Notes under the pieces: model-generated | What the model was told of the DNA's origin: nothing | Seen by the model: only the letters and a program-made list of their open reading frames with translations | Databases searched by the model: none | Assembly (NCBI GenBank): GCA_023442635.1 | Contig: JAEZYR010000102.1 | Coordinates: 1 to 26,063 of the forward strand | Origin: Bacillota bacterium | Lineage (GTDB): Bacteria; Bacillota; Clostridia; Saccharofermentanales; Fastidiosipilaceae | DNA: 26,063 bases | Direction of reading: 5' to 3' | Part shown: one piece after another, positions 6,652 to 15,106 of the stretch | Position numbering within the stretch: the stretch's first letter is position 1 | How the letters are laid out: the number at the start of each line of letters is the position of its first letter | Program-made: the position numbers and the translations under genes

Positions 6652-9219
6652 ATGAAGCCACCGCGAACAAGCTCCTCTTCTTCTCAGATCACAGTTGGTG
6701 TACGGCAGTTGCTTAACTATGTCGAGCATCATGGCGCACTCAAAAATGCTAGTGATACCTCACTCGCCTCCATCTCGGGCAGCAGGCTGCATCAGATTTT
6801 TTATCAGCGTTTCCAAGAGCAATATCCCAGCTGGTCCTTCTCCTCAGAAGTCCCACTCGAAGGACTTTACAGCAATCGTTCACTCGAACTTAAAATTCGT
6901 GGACGGGCAGATCTCATTATCCACACGCCCGATCATGAGTCTGATTGGCCAATCGAAGTCAAAAGCACACAAGGTCCTCTAAGTGATTTATCGCCTGATG
7001 GCTTCAGTCATCACTGGGCACAAGTTCGTCTCTATGCCTATCTTCTTCTGCAAAAAGAAGATCGCAGTCAAAAAGCGGCAGGCGAAAGTGAACAGCCTAG
7101 TCCAAAAGAAAAGAAGGACAGCTGTCGCTATGCCCTCGCCTATATATCAGCTCAAGATCAGCAGTTCACGCTACTCGAGCGCTCAGAATCTATCGCTGAG
7201 TTGGAAGCCTGGGCGCAGTCTTGTTGTCAAGCCTATTTATCCATGGCGCTTGACTGGCAGCAGCACCTTCTCCAACGAAACGCGTCCATCCAAGCCTTAA
7301 AATTCCCCTATCGACACTTGCGTGAAGGCCAGCGTGATTTCATGGAGATGGCACTCTTGCAGATGCGCAAGCACCGCGCCCTGCTGGTAGAAGCACCTAC
7401 AGGAATAGGAAAAACCATTGCCAGCCTCTACCCAGCGATCAAAGCCCTCGGGCGCCAGATTCATCAACGGATCTTTTATTTGACTGCCAAGCGTTCAACC
7501 AGTGTTGTTGCCCGTCACACGGTAGAACGCTTAACGGAAGAAGGCCTCGTGCTTCGCCACCTCCAGATGACTGCCAAGGAACAGCTCTGTTTAGCTCCTC
7601 AGGTTTATTGCGAAGCTCAGCTTTGTCCCTATGCTCAGCACTATTACGAAAGAAGCCGCCTAGCCTTACACGAGGGTCTGCTGAGCCTCGCCCTCAACGA
7701 AAGCATCATTCGCCAACTAGCTCAGAAATATCGCTGCTGTCCCTTTGAGCTGCAGCTTGATCTTGCAGCTTATTGTGACCTTATTATCGGTGATTACAAC
7801 TACGCTTTTGATCCTCGTATTAAGTTAGATCGTTTTTTTTCGGAGGATCCTTTGCCCCATTGCCTACTCATTGATGAGGCTCACAATCTACCTGATCGCA
7901 GTCGAGACATGTACAGTCAGCAAATCTGTGAGAAACAGATTTTGGCTTTGCACCAAAAGATACAGGAAACTCGGCCAGATCTCGCAGATCTCAGCACGCT
8001 CCTCGCCCCCCTAGAGCCCTTACGCCAGATCCTCGATCAAGGTCAGACGCCTACCGAAAACCTTTCTTTCACACAAGAAGAAGCTTCTTTTATGCAAGGC
8101 ATCGAATATCTTGTTCCAGGCTTCCTTTCTTCTAAGCACCCACCCCAAACACTCATTCAATTTTGGCGTGAGTCTTGCTCTTTTTTGCGTGCTCTTATCG
8201 ACGAAATAGATGATCTCACCCTGCAAAAAGATTTAAAGGCGCTCTATTTCGACCTTCTCTTCTTCTTGCGCTTAGCAGATTCCCTATGGCATGATGCTTT
8301 TCGCTTTCTTCTGCGCTGGGAGGAAAATGAAGAAGGGCATGCTTTGGTCTTACAAATCCTTTGTTTAGATGCTTCCGACTTCATAGTTAGCACCTACTAT
8401 CCTCGACACAGCGCCATCTTCTTCTCCGCAACCCTCAGCCCGATGTCTTGGTTTCAGCGCAATCTTTGTGGACGAGATCGCGATCGGGCAGCCGAAGAAT
8501 TGATTCTGGACTCACCCTTTCCGCGCGAAAATCGTTTAGTCATTTTGCACCACGGCATAGCGACAGAATTTCGAGAGCGACAGCAAAGCCTCCCCCAGTT
8601 GGCCAAAAGCATCCTATTGGCTGCTAAGGCCGCCCGAGGCAACTGCCTGGTTTTCTTCCCTTCCTACGCCTATTTGCAGCAATGCCTACAGCTCTGCCGC
8701 TTAGCCCTCGAAAAACAAGGTCTCACCTGTCTGATTCAGAAACGTGATATGAAGCAGCAAGAGCAAGCCAAGTTTTTGGCTCATTTCAAGCAAACAGCAA
8801 AGCCTGTCATAGCCTTTGCCGTTCTAGGTGGCAGTTTCAGCGAGGGTATAGACCTTGTCGGCGAGCAACTCAAGGCCGTTGTTGTAGTGGGAACAGGCTT
8901 ACCAGGCTTGAGCTTGGAGCGCGATCTCCTCCGTTTTCACTATGATGAAGAAGGTGAAGATGGCTTCGCCTTTGCCTATCGCTATCCCGGCCTCATTCGC
9001 GTCTTACAGGCCGCAGGACGTCTCATTCGAAGCGAGCATGATCGCGGTTTTATTATCCTTATTGATCGTCGTTATGAAAGTGAAGCTTATGCAGAACTTT
9101 TGCCTAGCAGCTGGTGGCTAGAGACTTGTCCAGATCAGAAAAAGTTGGCTGCCTTGTTACAGGAGAATCGCTGGTTGACGCAAAAAGATGAGGCAGAAAG
9201 CGAAAGTCCATCTCCCTGA
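6652..9219 (+). CDS. PD-(D/E)XK nuclease / XPD-DinG-type ATP-dependent DNA helicase fusion
   Basis: An 855-residue superfamily 2 helicase of the Rad3/XPD/DinG group. The first 150 or so residues hold a RecB/Cas4-like nuclease core: GRADLI near residue 86 and IEVKST near 101-106, giving the D...E-x-K pattern. Walker A is APTGIGKT (about 246-253) and DEAH is in LLIDEAHN (about 408). Between them four cysteine positions (LCLAPQVYC, LCPYAQ, RCCPFE, about 312-362) fit an XPD-like iron-sulphur cluster. The second motor domain shows FSATLSPM, GGSFSEGIDL, VGTGLPG and AAGRLIRS. The family unwinds DNA 5' to 3'. ATG at 6652 is chosen because the open frame further upstream is the tRNA-Leu gene; the SD is weak (GGA 9 bases away). 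Its exact role in repair is unknown. Confidence 0.88.
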   Translation: MKPPRTSSSSSQITVGVRQLLNYVEHHGALKNASDTSLASISGSRLHQIFYQRFQEQYPSWSFSSEVPLEGLYSNRSLELKIRGRADLIIHTPDHESDWPIEVKSTQGPLSDLSPDGFSHHWAQVRLYAYLLLQKEDRSQKAAGESEQPSPKEKKDSCRYALAYISAQDQQFTLLERSESIAELEAWAQSCCQAYLSMALDWQQHLLQRNASIQALKFPYRHLREGQRDFMEMALLQMRKHRALLVEAPTGIGKTIASLYPAIKALGRQIHQRIFYLTAKRSTSVVARHTVERLTEEGLVLRHLQMTAKEQLCLAPQVYCEAQLCPYAQHYYERSRLALHEGLLSLALNESIIRQLAQKYRCCPFELQLDLAAYCDLIIGDYNYAFDPRIKLDRFFSEDPLPHCLLIDEAHNLPDRSRDMYSQQICEKQILALHQKIQETRPDLADLSTLLAPLEPLRQILDQGQTPTENLSFTQEEASFMQGIEYLVPGFLSSKHPPQTLIQFWRESCSFLRALIDEIDDLTLQKDLKALYFDLLFFLRLADSLWHDAFRFLLRWEENEEGHALVLQILCLDASDFIVSTYYPRHSAIFFSATLSPMSWFQRNLCGRDRDRAAEELILDSPFPRENRLVILHHGIATEFRERQQSLPQLAKSILLAAKAARGNCLVFFPSYAYLQQCLQLCRLALEKQGLTCLIQKRDMKQQEQAKFLAHFKQTAKPVIAFAVLGGSFSEGIDLVGEQLKAVVVVGTGLPGLSLERDLLRFHYDEEGEDGFAFAYRYPGLIRVLQAAGRLIRSEHDRGFIILIDRRYESEAYAELLPSSWWLETCPDQKKLAALLQENRWLTQKDEAESESPSP

Positions 9220-9341
9220 TCCCACAAGCAAGAGCAGATCGTGTAACCCACTGAAAAACAATGCTTTTATTCTACTTTGAAACGATACGAGATTGCTTTT
9301 TATAAAGGGTTTCTAGATCGGCTTCTTTTGGGCGGCAAGCA

Positions 9342-9375
9342 AGGACAGACAGAAAAATCCTAATCGACCTGTCCT
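9342..9375. repeat. Inverted repeat in the convergent helicase-recO gap
   Basis: AGGACAG (9342-9348) and CTGTCCT (9369-9375) are perfect complements with a 20-base loop, lying 4 bases after the recO stop on the minus strand. No T run follows in either direction, so a terminator role is only possible. The rest of the 160-base gap (9220-9379) shows nothing recognisable. Confidence 0.3.
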
Positions 9376-9379
9376 CCCC

Positions 9380-10198
9380 TTAAAATGCCTTTCTGCCAGG
9401 CCAAGTCTCAGTCCACGCACGGCTAAAGGACTCAAGATCAGCCAACAATTTTGAGCTTGGCAAAATTTGCTCCGTTATGCTGGCCTGGTAAGCCAACATA
9501 AAATCTAGGCAGTCGCCTCCCAAGGCAGCACTATGTTCGACAGCAAAAACTTTGTCGAGAGGCGCCTGTTCCGCCCATTGCAAGGCCTTCAGCAGGGCTG
9601 GCTGGCAGGCTCTGAGTGGCTTCCCTTCGGAACTAGGCTCAGCATAAAAACGATGGGCCTCAAAGGACCAGTACTGCTCCGAAGAAGGCTCTTTTGTGTC
9701 CTCCCCAAAATTCAAGCCACATTGGGCTAAGCTCATAAGTCGAGCCATGGCCAGGGCTAAGCTTAGATTGCTCGCTTCAACTTGGGGGCGCTGTTCCAAG
9801 GCATAGCAAGCACGCAAAAGGAGCTCATAAACATCCTTTGACACCTCGCTGGACAAGCAGCTTTCGGAGCCATGCACAAAAAGAGCCTGGAGCAATTCAA
9901 AGAGGATATTGGCTTGCGTAAAAGCTAGAATATGCTCGCGCAAGGCTGAAAAGGGATAGACGATTGTAGCTTGATCCAATTGCCAGCGGCCACGATAGTA
10001 AAAGAGTTGGCAATCACTTAAGGTCGCTATTTCCATAGCTGCTGCCAAGCCTCGTTTGGGGCGCAAAGCCTGTCTTGCCGAGACTCGAATAATGCCCTTT
10101 TGAGCTGTCAATAAAGACACATAAAGATGTCCTTCGCCATAGCTATGGCGTCCTAGCACAAGCGCTCTTTGCTGAACATGCGTGTGGTCGGGTGGCAT
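9380..10198 (-). CDS. recO: DNA repair protein RecO
   Basis: RecO works with RecR to load RecA on single-stranded DNA coated by SSB, in gap repair. The N-terminal OB fold is recognisable from QRALVLGRHSYGEGHLYVSLLTAQKGIIRVSARQALRPKRGLAAAM, cited here by its parts: the Y-G-E-G turn, LLT-x-x-x-G and RPKRGLAA. A helical C-terminal domain follows. The usual zinc-binding CxxC pairs are absent: only isolated cysteines (AQCGLNF, RACQPAL) remain there. Length is 272 residues, slightly above the usual 240-260. It is last in the run, 9 bases after ybeY-era, and era-recO adjacency is classic in Bacillota. ATG is at 10198, with no strong SD. Confidence 0.9.
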   Translation of the reverse strand: MPPDHTHVQQRALVLGRHSYGEGHLYVSLLTAQKGIIRVSARQALRPKRGLAAAMEIATLSDCQLFYYRGRWQLDQATIVYPFSALREHILAFTQANILFELLQALFVHGSESCLSSEVSKDVYELLLRACYALEQRPQVEASNLSLALAMARLMSLAQCGLNFGEDTKEPSSEQYWSFEAHRFYAEPSSEGKPLRACQPALLKALQWAEQAPLDKVFAVEHSAALGGDCLDFMLAYQASITEQILPSSKLLADLESFSRAWTETWPGRKAF

Positions 10199-10207
10199 AT
10201 CCGCAAC

Positions 10208-11851
10208 TTAGCGCTCTTGCGCAGCTCCTAGCTCATACTCTTTTAGAAAATGAGCCTGATTTCGCCAGTTAGGGCGAACTTTGACAAAGCAACGCAAATA
10301 GCAGGGGCAGTCCAGCATCGCTTCGATCTGTTCGCGTGCTGCCTGGCTAATGGCGCGAATCTGCCGGCCTTCTCTCCCTAGAAGCATGCCCTTATGCTGA
10401 GTTTTGTCGCAGACAAGGTCAGCCTCGATGCGTACCCTGACACGCTCTTTCCCAGACTCATAGACAGATCGCCCATCTTGATCCAACTCTTCAAACTTGA
10501 CGATGGCAACGCCAACCCCGTGTGGAATCTCTTCTCGCATCTGCAAGAGAATTTGTTCTCGTATATATTCGGCTGCTAACTGCCTTTCGGTCTGATCCGT
10601 AAAGCTTTCGGCCTCATACAAAGCTTGGCCTTTGGGCATGTAGGGATAAATAGCCTTGAGCGCTTCCTCAATACCATCACCTGTCAAAGCCGAAACGGGC
10701 AAAAGTTCCAAAGAAGGATATCGTTCACTCAGCGCCGCCATGACGGGCAGCAATTTTTCTCGAGCTCGCCGGTCAATTTTGTTGAGCAGTAAGAACAAAG
10801 GTTTTTGGAGGGCTTGTAGCTGTTCTAGAATTTGCTCCTCTTCAGGTCTAAGTCGATCCCGCTCAGCTTCTACCATGAGCAAGACGAGATCAGCTTCTTC
10901 TGCCGCATGGAGAGCTCGCTGGTTCATCAATTCGTCTAGGCGATGCTTGACCGGGTGCAGGCCAGGCGTATCAACAAAAACGAATTGCGCATCTTGATAT
11001 TGACGAATACCACGTATGTTGTGCCTAGTCGTTTGAGCTTTGGCGGTTGTAATAGCCAAGCGGCTATCGACTAAGGTATTGAGCAGCGTCGATTTCCCCA
11101 CGTTGGGGCGCCCCACAATAGCGACAAAACCAGAACGCTGGATGACTGTGCCCAATCTTTCTGGCTGGGCGGCACTTAACTGCTCCAAGTGACTTGCTGT
11201 TGAGCTAGCCATTTCCGCCTCTGTTTTTGCATCTCCAGCTAGAGCAAGACCCACATCTTGCATAATGGCGCGAGCAAGGCCGCGCATCTGCACATCCTCG
11301 CCCTCTGTCTCATGGTCAAAGCCAAGCAAGTGCAAGCAAGAGTGCACCAGCAAATAGCAGATTTCTCTAAGCAGACTATGTTGGCTGCTTTCCGCTTGTT
11401 CCTGGGCTACGGCGGGGCAGAGCAAAATCTCTCCTAAAGGCAAGGATGGCGCCAAAGCACGCCGCGGACCTTGATCCATCATGAGCTCAGCGCTAAGGAT
11501 CTTGCCATCATCCTCTGTCGAATCTGCCAGTTCAATATTTTCGTAGTTGTAGTCGTAGCTCCCTAACGCTTCCAGCAGCTTCCCATTTTGCATATTCAGC
11601 ATGGGGAAAGACAAAACATCGGTAACCCTATCCTTTTGTCTATAACTTCGGTTCGCTGCTTGAATATCAGCTGGCGAGACATAGCTGAGATCCAGCTCCA
11701 ACGTCTCCGTGTCGAGTCCACTGACATCAGCTTGATGAAACTCTCGCTCTAAGGTGCGCTTAACACTCGCCAGAAGCTGAGGCTCAAGCGCTTCTAGCGT
11801 CTCGGCCGCCACCTCATTTTGCTCATTTCGAAGATGTATGCATACGCGCAT
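10208..11851 (-). CDS. ybeY-era: Fused rRNA maturation endonuclease YbeY and GTPase Era
   Basis: One 547-codon frame joins two ribosome-assembly proteins. Residues 1 to about 205 are YbeY, a zinc endoribonuclease of 16S rRNA 3' processing and 70S quality control: DRVTDVLSFPM (75-84) and the intact zinc motif HSCLHLLGFDH (H170, H174, H180). About 55 residues separate SFP from LGE, longer than usual. A polar linker of about 35 residues follows. Residues 240-547 are Era, which binds the 16S 3' end: G1 GRPNVGKST (247-255), DTPG (294-297), NKID (357-360), SAL (387-389), and a KH domain with GREG (492-495), ending PNWRNQAHFLKEYEL. The start overlaps the end of pgpH by 29 bases. In Bacillus dgkA and cdd separate these genes; here both are missing. 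A possible internal start (ATG at 11212) could also yield Era alone. Confidence 0.93.
   Translation of the reverse strand: MRVCIHLRNEQNEVAAETLEALEPQLLASVKRTLEREFHQADVSGLDTETLELDLSYVSPADIQAANRSYRQKDRVTDVLSFPMLNMQNGKLLEALGSYDYNYENIELADSTEDDGKILSAELMMDQGPRRALAPSLPLGEILLCPAVAQEQAESSQHSLLREICYLLVHSCLHLLGFDHETEGEDVQMRGLARAIMQDVGLALAGDAKTEAEMASSTASHLEQLSAAQPERLGTVIQRSGFVAIVGRPNVGKSTLLNTLVDSRLAITTAKAQTTRHNIRGIRQYQDAQFVFVDTPGLHPVKHRLDELMNQRALHAAEEADLVLLMVEAERDRLRPEEEQILEQLQALQKPLFLLLNKIDRRAREKLLPVMAALSERYPSLELLPVSALTGDGIEEALKAIYPYMPKGQALYEAESFTDQTERQLAAEYIREQILLQMREEIPHGVGVAIVKFEELDQDGRSVYESGKERVRVRIEADLVCDKTQHKGMLLGREGRQIRAISQAAREQIEAMLDCPCYLRCFVKVRPNWRNQAHFLKEYELGAAQER
11213..11222 (-). promoter_or_regulatory. 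Candidate internal ribosome binding site for free Era
   Basis: Within ybeY-era, AGAGG (11222-11218) lies five bases before an in-frame ATG (11212-11210, codon 214) at the linker between the domains. Initiation there would give a 334-residue product with complete G and KH domains. The purine run could be chance, since the linker is rich in Glu and Lys codons. Confidence 0.35.
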
Positions 11852-14066
11852 TCGGGTAACTCACTCTTTCATGAAATTGGCCTTGGTAGACCTGCAAAAA
11901 GGCTCGAATAATAACTTCAAGATCAGCAAAACTCAGGCCACTGTCTCGCAATTGATCTTGATCAATTTTGCCCTTGACAATATTTCGAGCCAGGATTTCA
12001 GCACCTTCTAAATCTTGTGTCTTTGTCGATTTCATCGCCGCTTCCATAGAATCTGCCAACATGACAACAGCCGATTCGGGAGAACGCGGAATATGCCAGG
12101 GATAACGGAACTGTGACTGAGGCGGAGCTTCGCGCCCCTCCGCCTTGGCAATCTCGACAGCCTTATAGTAGAAAGACGCCTGCAATGTGTTGCCATGGTG
12201 CTCTGTAATAATCGATTGAATCGGCAGAGGTAGGCGATAGCGCTTGGCCGTTTTGAGGCCGCGTTCTACATGCGCAATAATAAATGCCGCAGAGTCTTCG
12301 GGAGCCAAACGGTCGTGCGGATTGAAGTCACTCTGGTTCTCCGTAAACATCTCTGGGTGATCAAGTTTCCCGATATCGTGATAATAGGCTCCTACCCTGA
12401 CAAGCAAGCTATCTAGGCCTAGCTGCTCGGCAGCTGCTTCGGCCAAATTGGCCACCATCATCGAATGCTGGTTGGTACCTGGAGCTTCAAGAAAAAGTCG
12501 GCGTAACAAAGGTTGGCTAGGCTGGGCTAGCTGAATCAAGCGCATAGGAGAGACGGTCGAAAGGAAAAGCTCATAAAGGGGCATAATGCCAATGGCTAGA
12601 ACAGCTCCTAAGCCTGTAGCCATTAAAGCCTGCAACATATTTTGAGCCATAGAAAAAAGTGTCTGTTTTTGGAAAAGCCCAAAAAGCAGGCTGGCCAAAG
12701 CAGCTGTCACAGCGGGGAACAAAATCAGCTGAACCTGTTTGTTGCGTTTTTGGTAGGAGGCCCCCACCATGGAGCTGACCAGAATAATCCAAATTTGGAC
12801 AAACATGGCAGCTGGGTCTTGATAAGTTAGCGGTAAGAGGAGCAGCAAGGTCAACAGAGATAAGCCTAAGCTCATCCGCAAGCCAAAATAAACGCTGACG
12901 ATGGTACTTGTGAAGACCATCGGCATCAGATAGGGAGACATTCTTGTCAAAAGAGCTGCTGCCACTAAATTGATACCAAAGGTAAGCAATAAAACCAGTT
13001 GATCGCCCCGTCGGATTTCCTTGTGTCGACGCGAGCGATAACTGCGGATAAAGAGCAACATGAAGGTCGCTACAGCGGAAACCAGCAGCGTAATAGCTAG
13101 CAGGTGGCGCACATCGAGTTCATGGCGTTCTAGCAAGCCTAGTGAAGCCAACTGTTTGACATGCTCAGCCGTGACAACCTCGCCGACACTCAAAATACGC
13201 GTGCCAGCTGGGATAAGAACAGGGTTCTCAACACTTTTTAAGAAATTAGCCTGTCGCGCAGCTTCGGTGGCATTTGCATCATAAACGAGATTGGGCTGCA
13301 AACTCTGGCTAAGCAGCGTCTCCAGCAAGGCATATTCAGCTTGGTAGCGGTCAGAAGTCTCGACAACCGATGCCACTTCTTTTTGGATTTCATTCTGAAG
13401 GGTGCTGCGATCCTGCCCCTTACTCATAATCTCCTGAGCTAAATGCAACAACTGCTCGCGATAATTGCTGTAAACCGATTGGTGTAACTCGAGCAAAAGC
13501 TGGATACTGTCAGTATCTAAACTCATATTGAAGGCCAGCAAGCGCTCCCTAAGGCTTTGGGCGAATTGCTGTAGCTGCTCTGGGGCAAACACATAGATGT
13601 CGCTGTCTGTCTTTTGCGTTGAAGTGCCGCCCTCTGTAGTTGTTGGCTTAGAAGGCTCAGCTGTCTTAGGGGTATCAGCCTGGCTGCCATCAGCGGCCGC
13701 AGGCTGTCCTGCTTCAGAAGGTGTACTGGCCACTGAGTTGGGCAGGTTCAAACGGGCTGCTTCGCGTAAGGAACTGCGGCTCTGATCAATGGCCTGTGCG
13801 ACTTCCTTGACACGTTCTATGCTGGCATTGCTAATGGCGTCTGAACGCACCAGAACTCTTTCGGTTCGAGCGGCTGCCTGCCTAGCACGTTTTTCGGTCG
13901 CTTCATCATCGACTAATTCTTTTTGCGTATTGATATCGTAGGGCGAAATTTCACCAGCTACGAGGCTATAGCGCTTGGGCAAGCTCTGCTGATACAAGAA
14001 AAGAATCGTCAAGCCCCATAGCAAAACGACAAGGATATAGGTGAATATTTTAGAAGGATTCTTCAT
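11823..14066 (-). CDS. pgpH: 7TM-HD family cyclic-di-AMP phosphodiesterase PgpH
   Basis: PgpH (YqfF) is a membrane HD-domain enzyme that hydrolyses c-di-AMP to pApA, setting levels of a messenger that controls potassium and osmotic balance. Residues 9-27 form an N-terminal transmembrane helix. An extracellular 7TMR-HDED domain follows to about 320, interrupted by a Pro/Thr/Ser/Ala-rich insert (about 110-155). Several membrane helices span about 318-500. The cytoplasmic HD domain starts at HSMMVANLAEAA (534), with the metal-binding YYHDIGK (H563, D564), HVERG and EHHGN. Length of 747 residues is typical. Its ATG overlaps the phoH stop as ATGA, implying coupled translation. The order phoH-pgpH-ybeY is the standard one in Bacillota. 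Confidence 0.95.
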   Translation of the reverse strand: MKNPSKIFTYILVVLLWGLTILFLYQQSLPKRYSLVAGEISPYDINTQKELVDDEATEKRARQAAARTERVLVRSDAISNASIERVKEVAQAIDQSRSSLREAARLNLPNSVASTPSEAGQPAAADGSQADTPKTAEPSKPTTTEGGTSTQKTDSDIYVFAPEQLQQFAQSLRERLLAFNMSLDTDSIQLLLELHQSVYSNYREQLLHLAQEIMSKGQDRSTLQNEIQKEVASVVETSDRYQAEYALLETLLSQSLQPNLVYDANATEAARQANFLKSVENPVLIPAGTRILSVGEVVTAEHVKQLASLGLLERHELDVRHLLAITLLVSAVATFMLLFIRSYRSRRHKEIRRGDQLVLLLTFGINLVAAALLTRMSPYLMPMVFTSTIVSVYFGLRMSLGLSLLTLLLLLPLTYQDPAAMFVQIWIILVSSMVGASYQKRNKQVQLILFPAVTAALASLLFGLFQKQTLFSMAQNMLQALMATGLGAVLAIGIMPLYELFLSTVSPMRLIQLAQPSQPLLRRLFLEAPGTNQHSMMVANLAEAAAEQLGLDSLLVRVGAYYHDIGKLDHPEMFTENQSDFNPHDRLAPEDSAAFIIAHVERGLKTAKRYRLPLPIQSIITEHHGNTLQASFYYKAVEIAKAEGREAPPQSQFRYPWHIPRSPESAVVMLADSMEAAMKSTKTQDLEGAEILARNIVKGKIDQDQLRDSGLSFADLEVIIRAFLQVYQGQFHERVSYPNARMHTSSK

Positions 14067-15067
14067 GATCCTCTCGTCCCTTTCCTTTTATCATAGGCAT
14101 CATAAGCGCGGATGATGCGCTGAACCAGATCATTGCGAACGACATCTCGGTCGGTAAGATCAATAAAATCCATGCCCTCAATACCATGCAAAATACGCCG
14201 AACTTCTCTCAATCCAGAGCGGCTGTCACGGGGTAGGTCAATCTGCGTGATATCCCCTGTCACGACGGCCTTGGAATGATATCCCAAACGGGTCAAGAAC
14301 ATCTTCATCTGCTCTGGTGTTGTATTTTGAGCTTCATCCAAGATGATAAAAGATGAATCCAAAGTTCTACCTCGCATGTAAGCGAGAGGAGAAACTTCTA
14401 TCGCCCCTCTATCGAGGTGCATATGGTAGGTCTCCGCCCCCATCATTTCAAACAGGGCATCGTACAGTGGGCGCATGTAGGGGTCAACTTTGCTCTGCAA
14501 GTCACCTGGCAAAAAGCCTAGGCGCTCACCAGCTTCGACAGCTGGGCGTGTGAGGATGATGCGCTCGTATTGTCCCCTTCGAAAGGCCTGCACAGCCATC
14601 GCAACGGCCAAAAAGGTCTTTCCTGTACCTGCAGGCCCGACCGCGAAAGTGACTTCATTTTCTCGAATACTTTTGATGTAAGCTTCCTGGCCTCTCGTTT
14701 TACAACGGATAGGCCGTCCCTTGGCCGTCACACAAATAGCATCTGGCGCATAGCTCAAAACTTGAGCGGTCTCGCCGGCTATAGCTTGTTCGGCCAAATA
14801 AGAAACCGTTTGCGGGCTCACATCGTGCCCGGCCTCTCCCAGAGCCAGCAATTTGCGCAAAACGAGCTCGGCGGCTTCGATCTGGTGTTCATGTTCCCCT
14901 CGAATCCATAGGCCTGCTCCACCTGGCTCAATGTGAACCTGAAAATCATCTTCGATGCGTTTGAGGCGTTTAGAGCCCACCGCCAATAAGTCAGCTAGTG
15001 CGGCACTATGATCAACTGCAATATTTTTTTCCACCTTTGCCTCCCACGAACTCTGACTTTCTCTCAT
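14063..15067 (-). CDS. phoH: PhoH-like ATPase
   Basis: A cytoplasmic P-loop ATPase of the PhoH family, related to the motor half of superfamily 1 RNA helicases and nearly always found beside ybeY, which suggests a role in rRNA handling. Counting from the chosen start, Walker A is GPAGTGKT (144-151) and Walker B ends in LDEAQN (about 243-248). Conserved blocks ILTRPAVEAGERLGFLPGD, YMRGRTLDSSF and VVTGDITQIDLP are present. An N-terminal KH-like region (RLKRIEDDFQVHI...IRGEH) precedes the ATPase. The frame is open to a TTG at 15100; ATG at 15067 is preferred because it places the first conserved strand near the N-terminus, but neither start has a strong SD. Confidence 0.93.
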   Translation of the reverse strand: MRESQSSWEAKVEKNIAVDHSAALADLLAVGSKRLKRIEDDFQVHIEPGGAGLWIRGEHEHQIEAAELVLRKLLALGEAGHDVSPQTVSYLAEQAIAGETAQVLSYAPDAICVTAKGRPIRCKTRGQEAYIKSIRENEVTFAVGPAGTGKTFLAVAMAVQAFRRGQYERIILTRPAVEAGERLGFLPGDLQSKVDPYMRPLYDALFEMMGAETYHMHLDRGAIEVSPLAYMRGRTLDSSFIILDEAQNTTPEQMKMFLTRLGYHSKAVVTGDITQIDLPRDSRSGLREVRRILHGIEGMDFIDLTDRDVVRNDLVQRIIRAYDAYDKRKGTRGS

Positions 15068-15106
15068 TTTAGCAAGTCTATGCTCAGCAGACCTGCGCAA
15101 GACTAC

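Noticed and set aside
10394..10997. Plus-strand open frames opposite ybeY-era
   Set aside because: Serine- and arginine-rich translations typical of the antisense of a real gene; no SD and no family resemblance.
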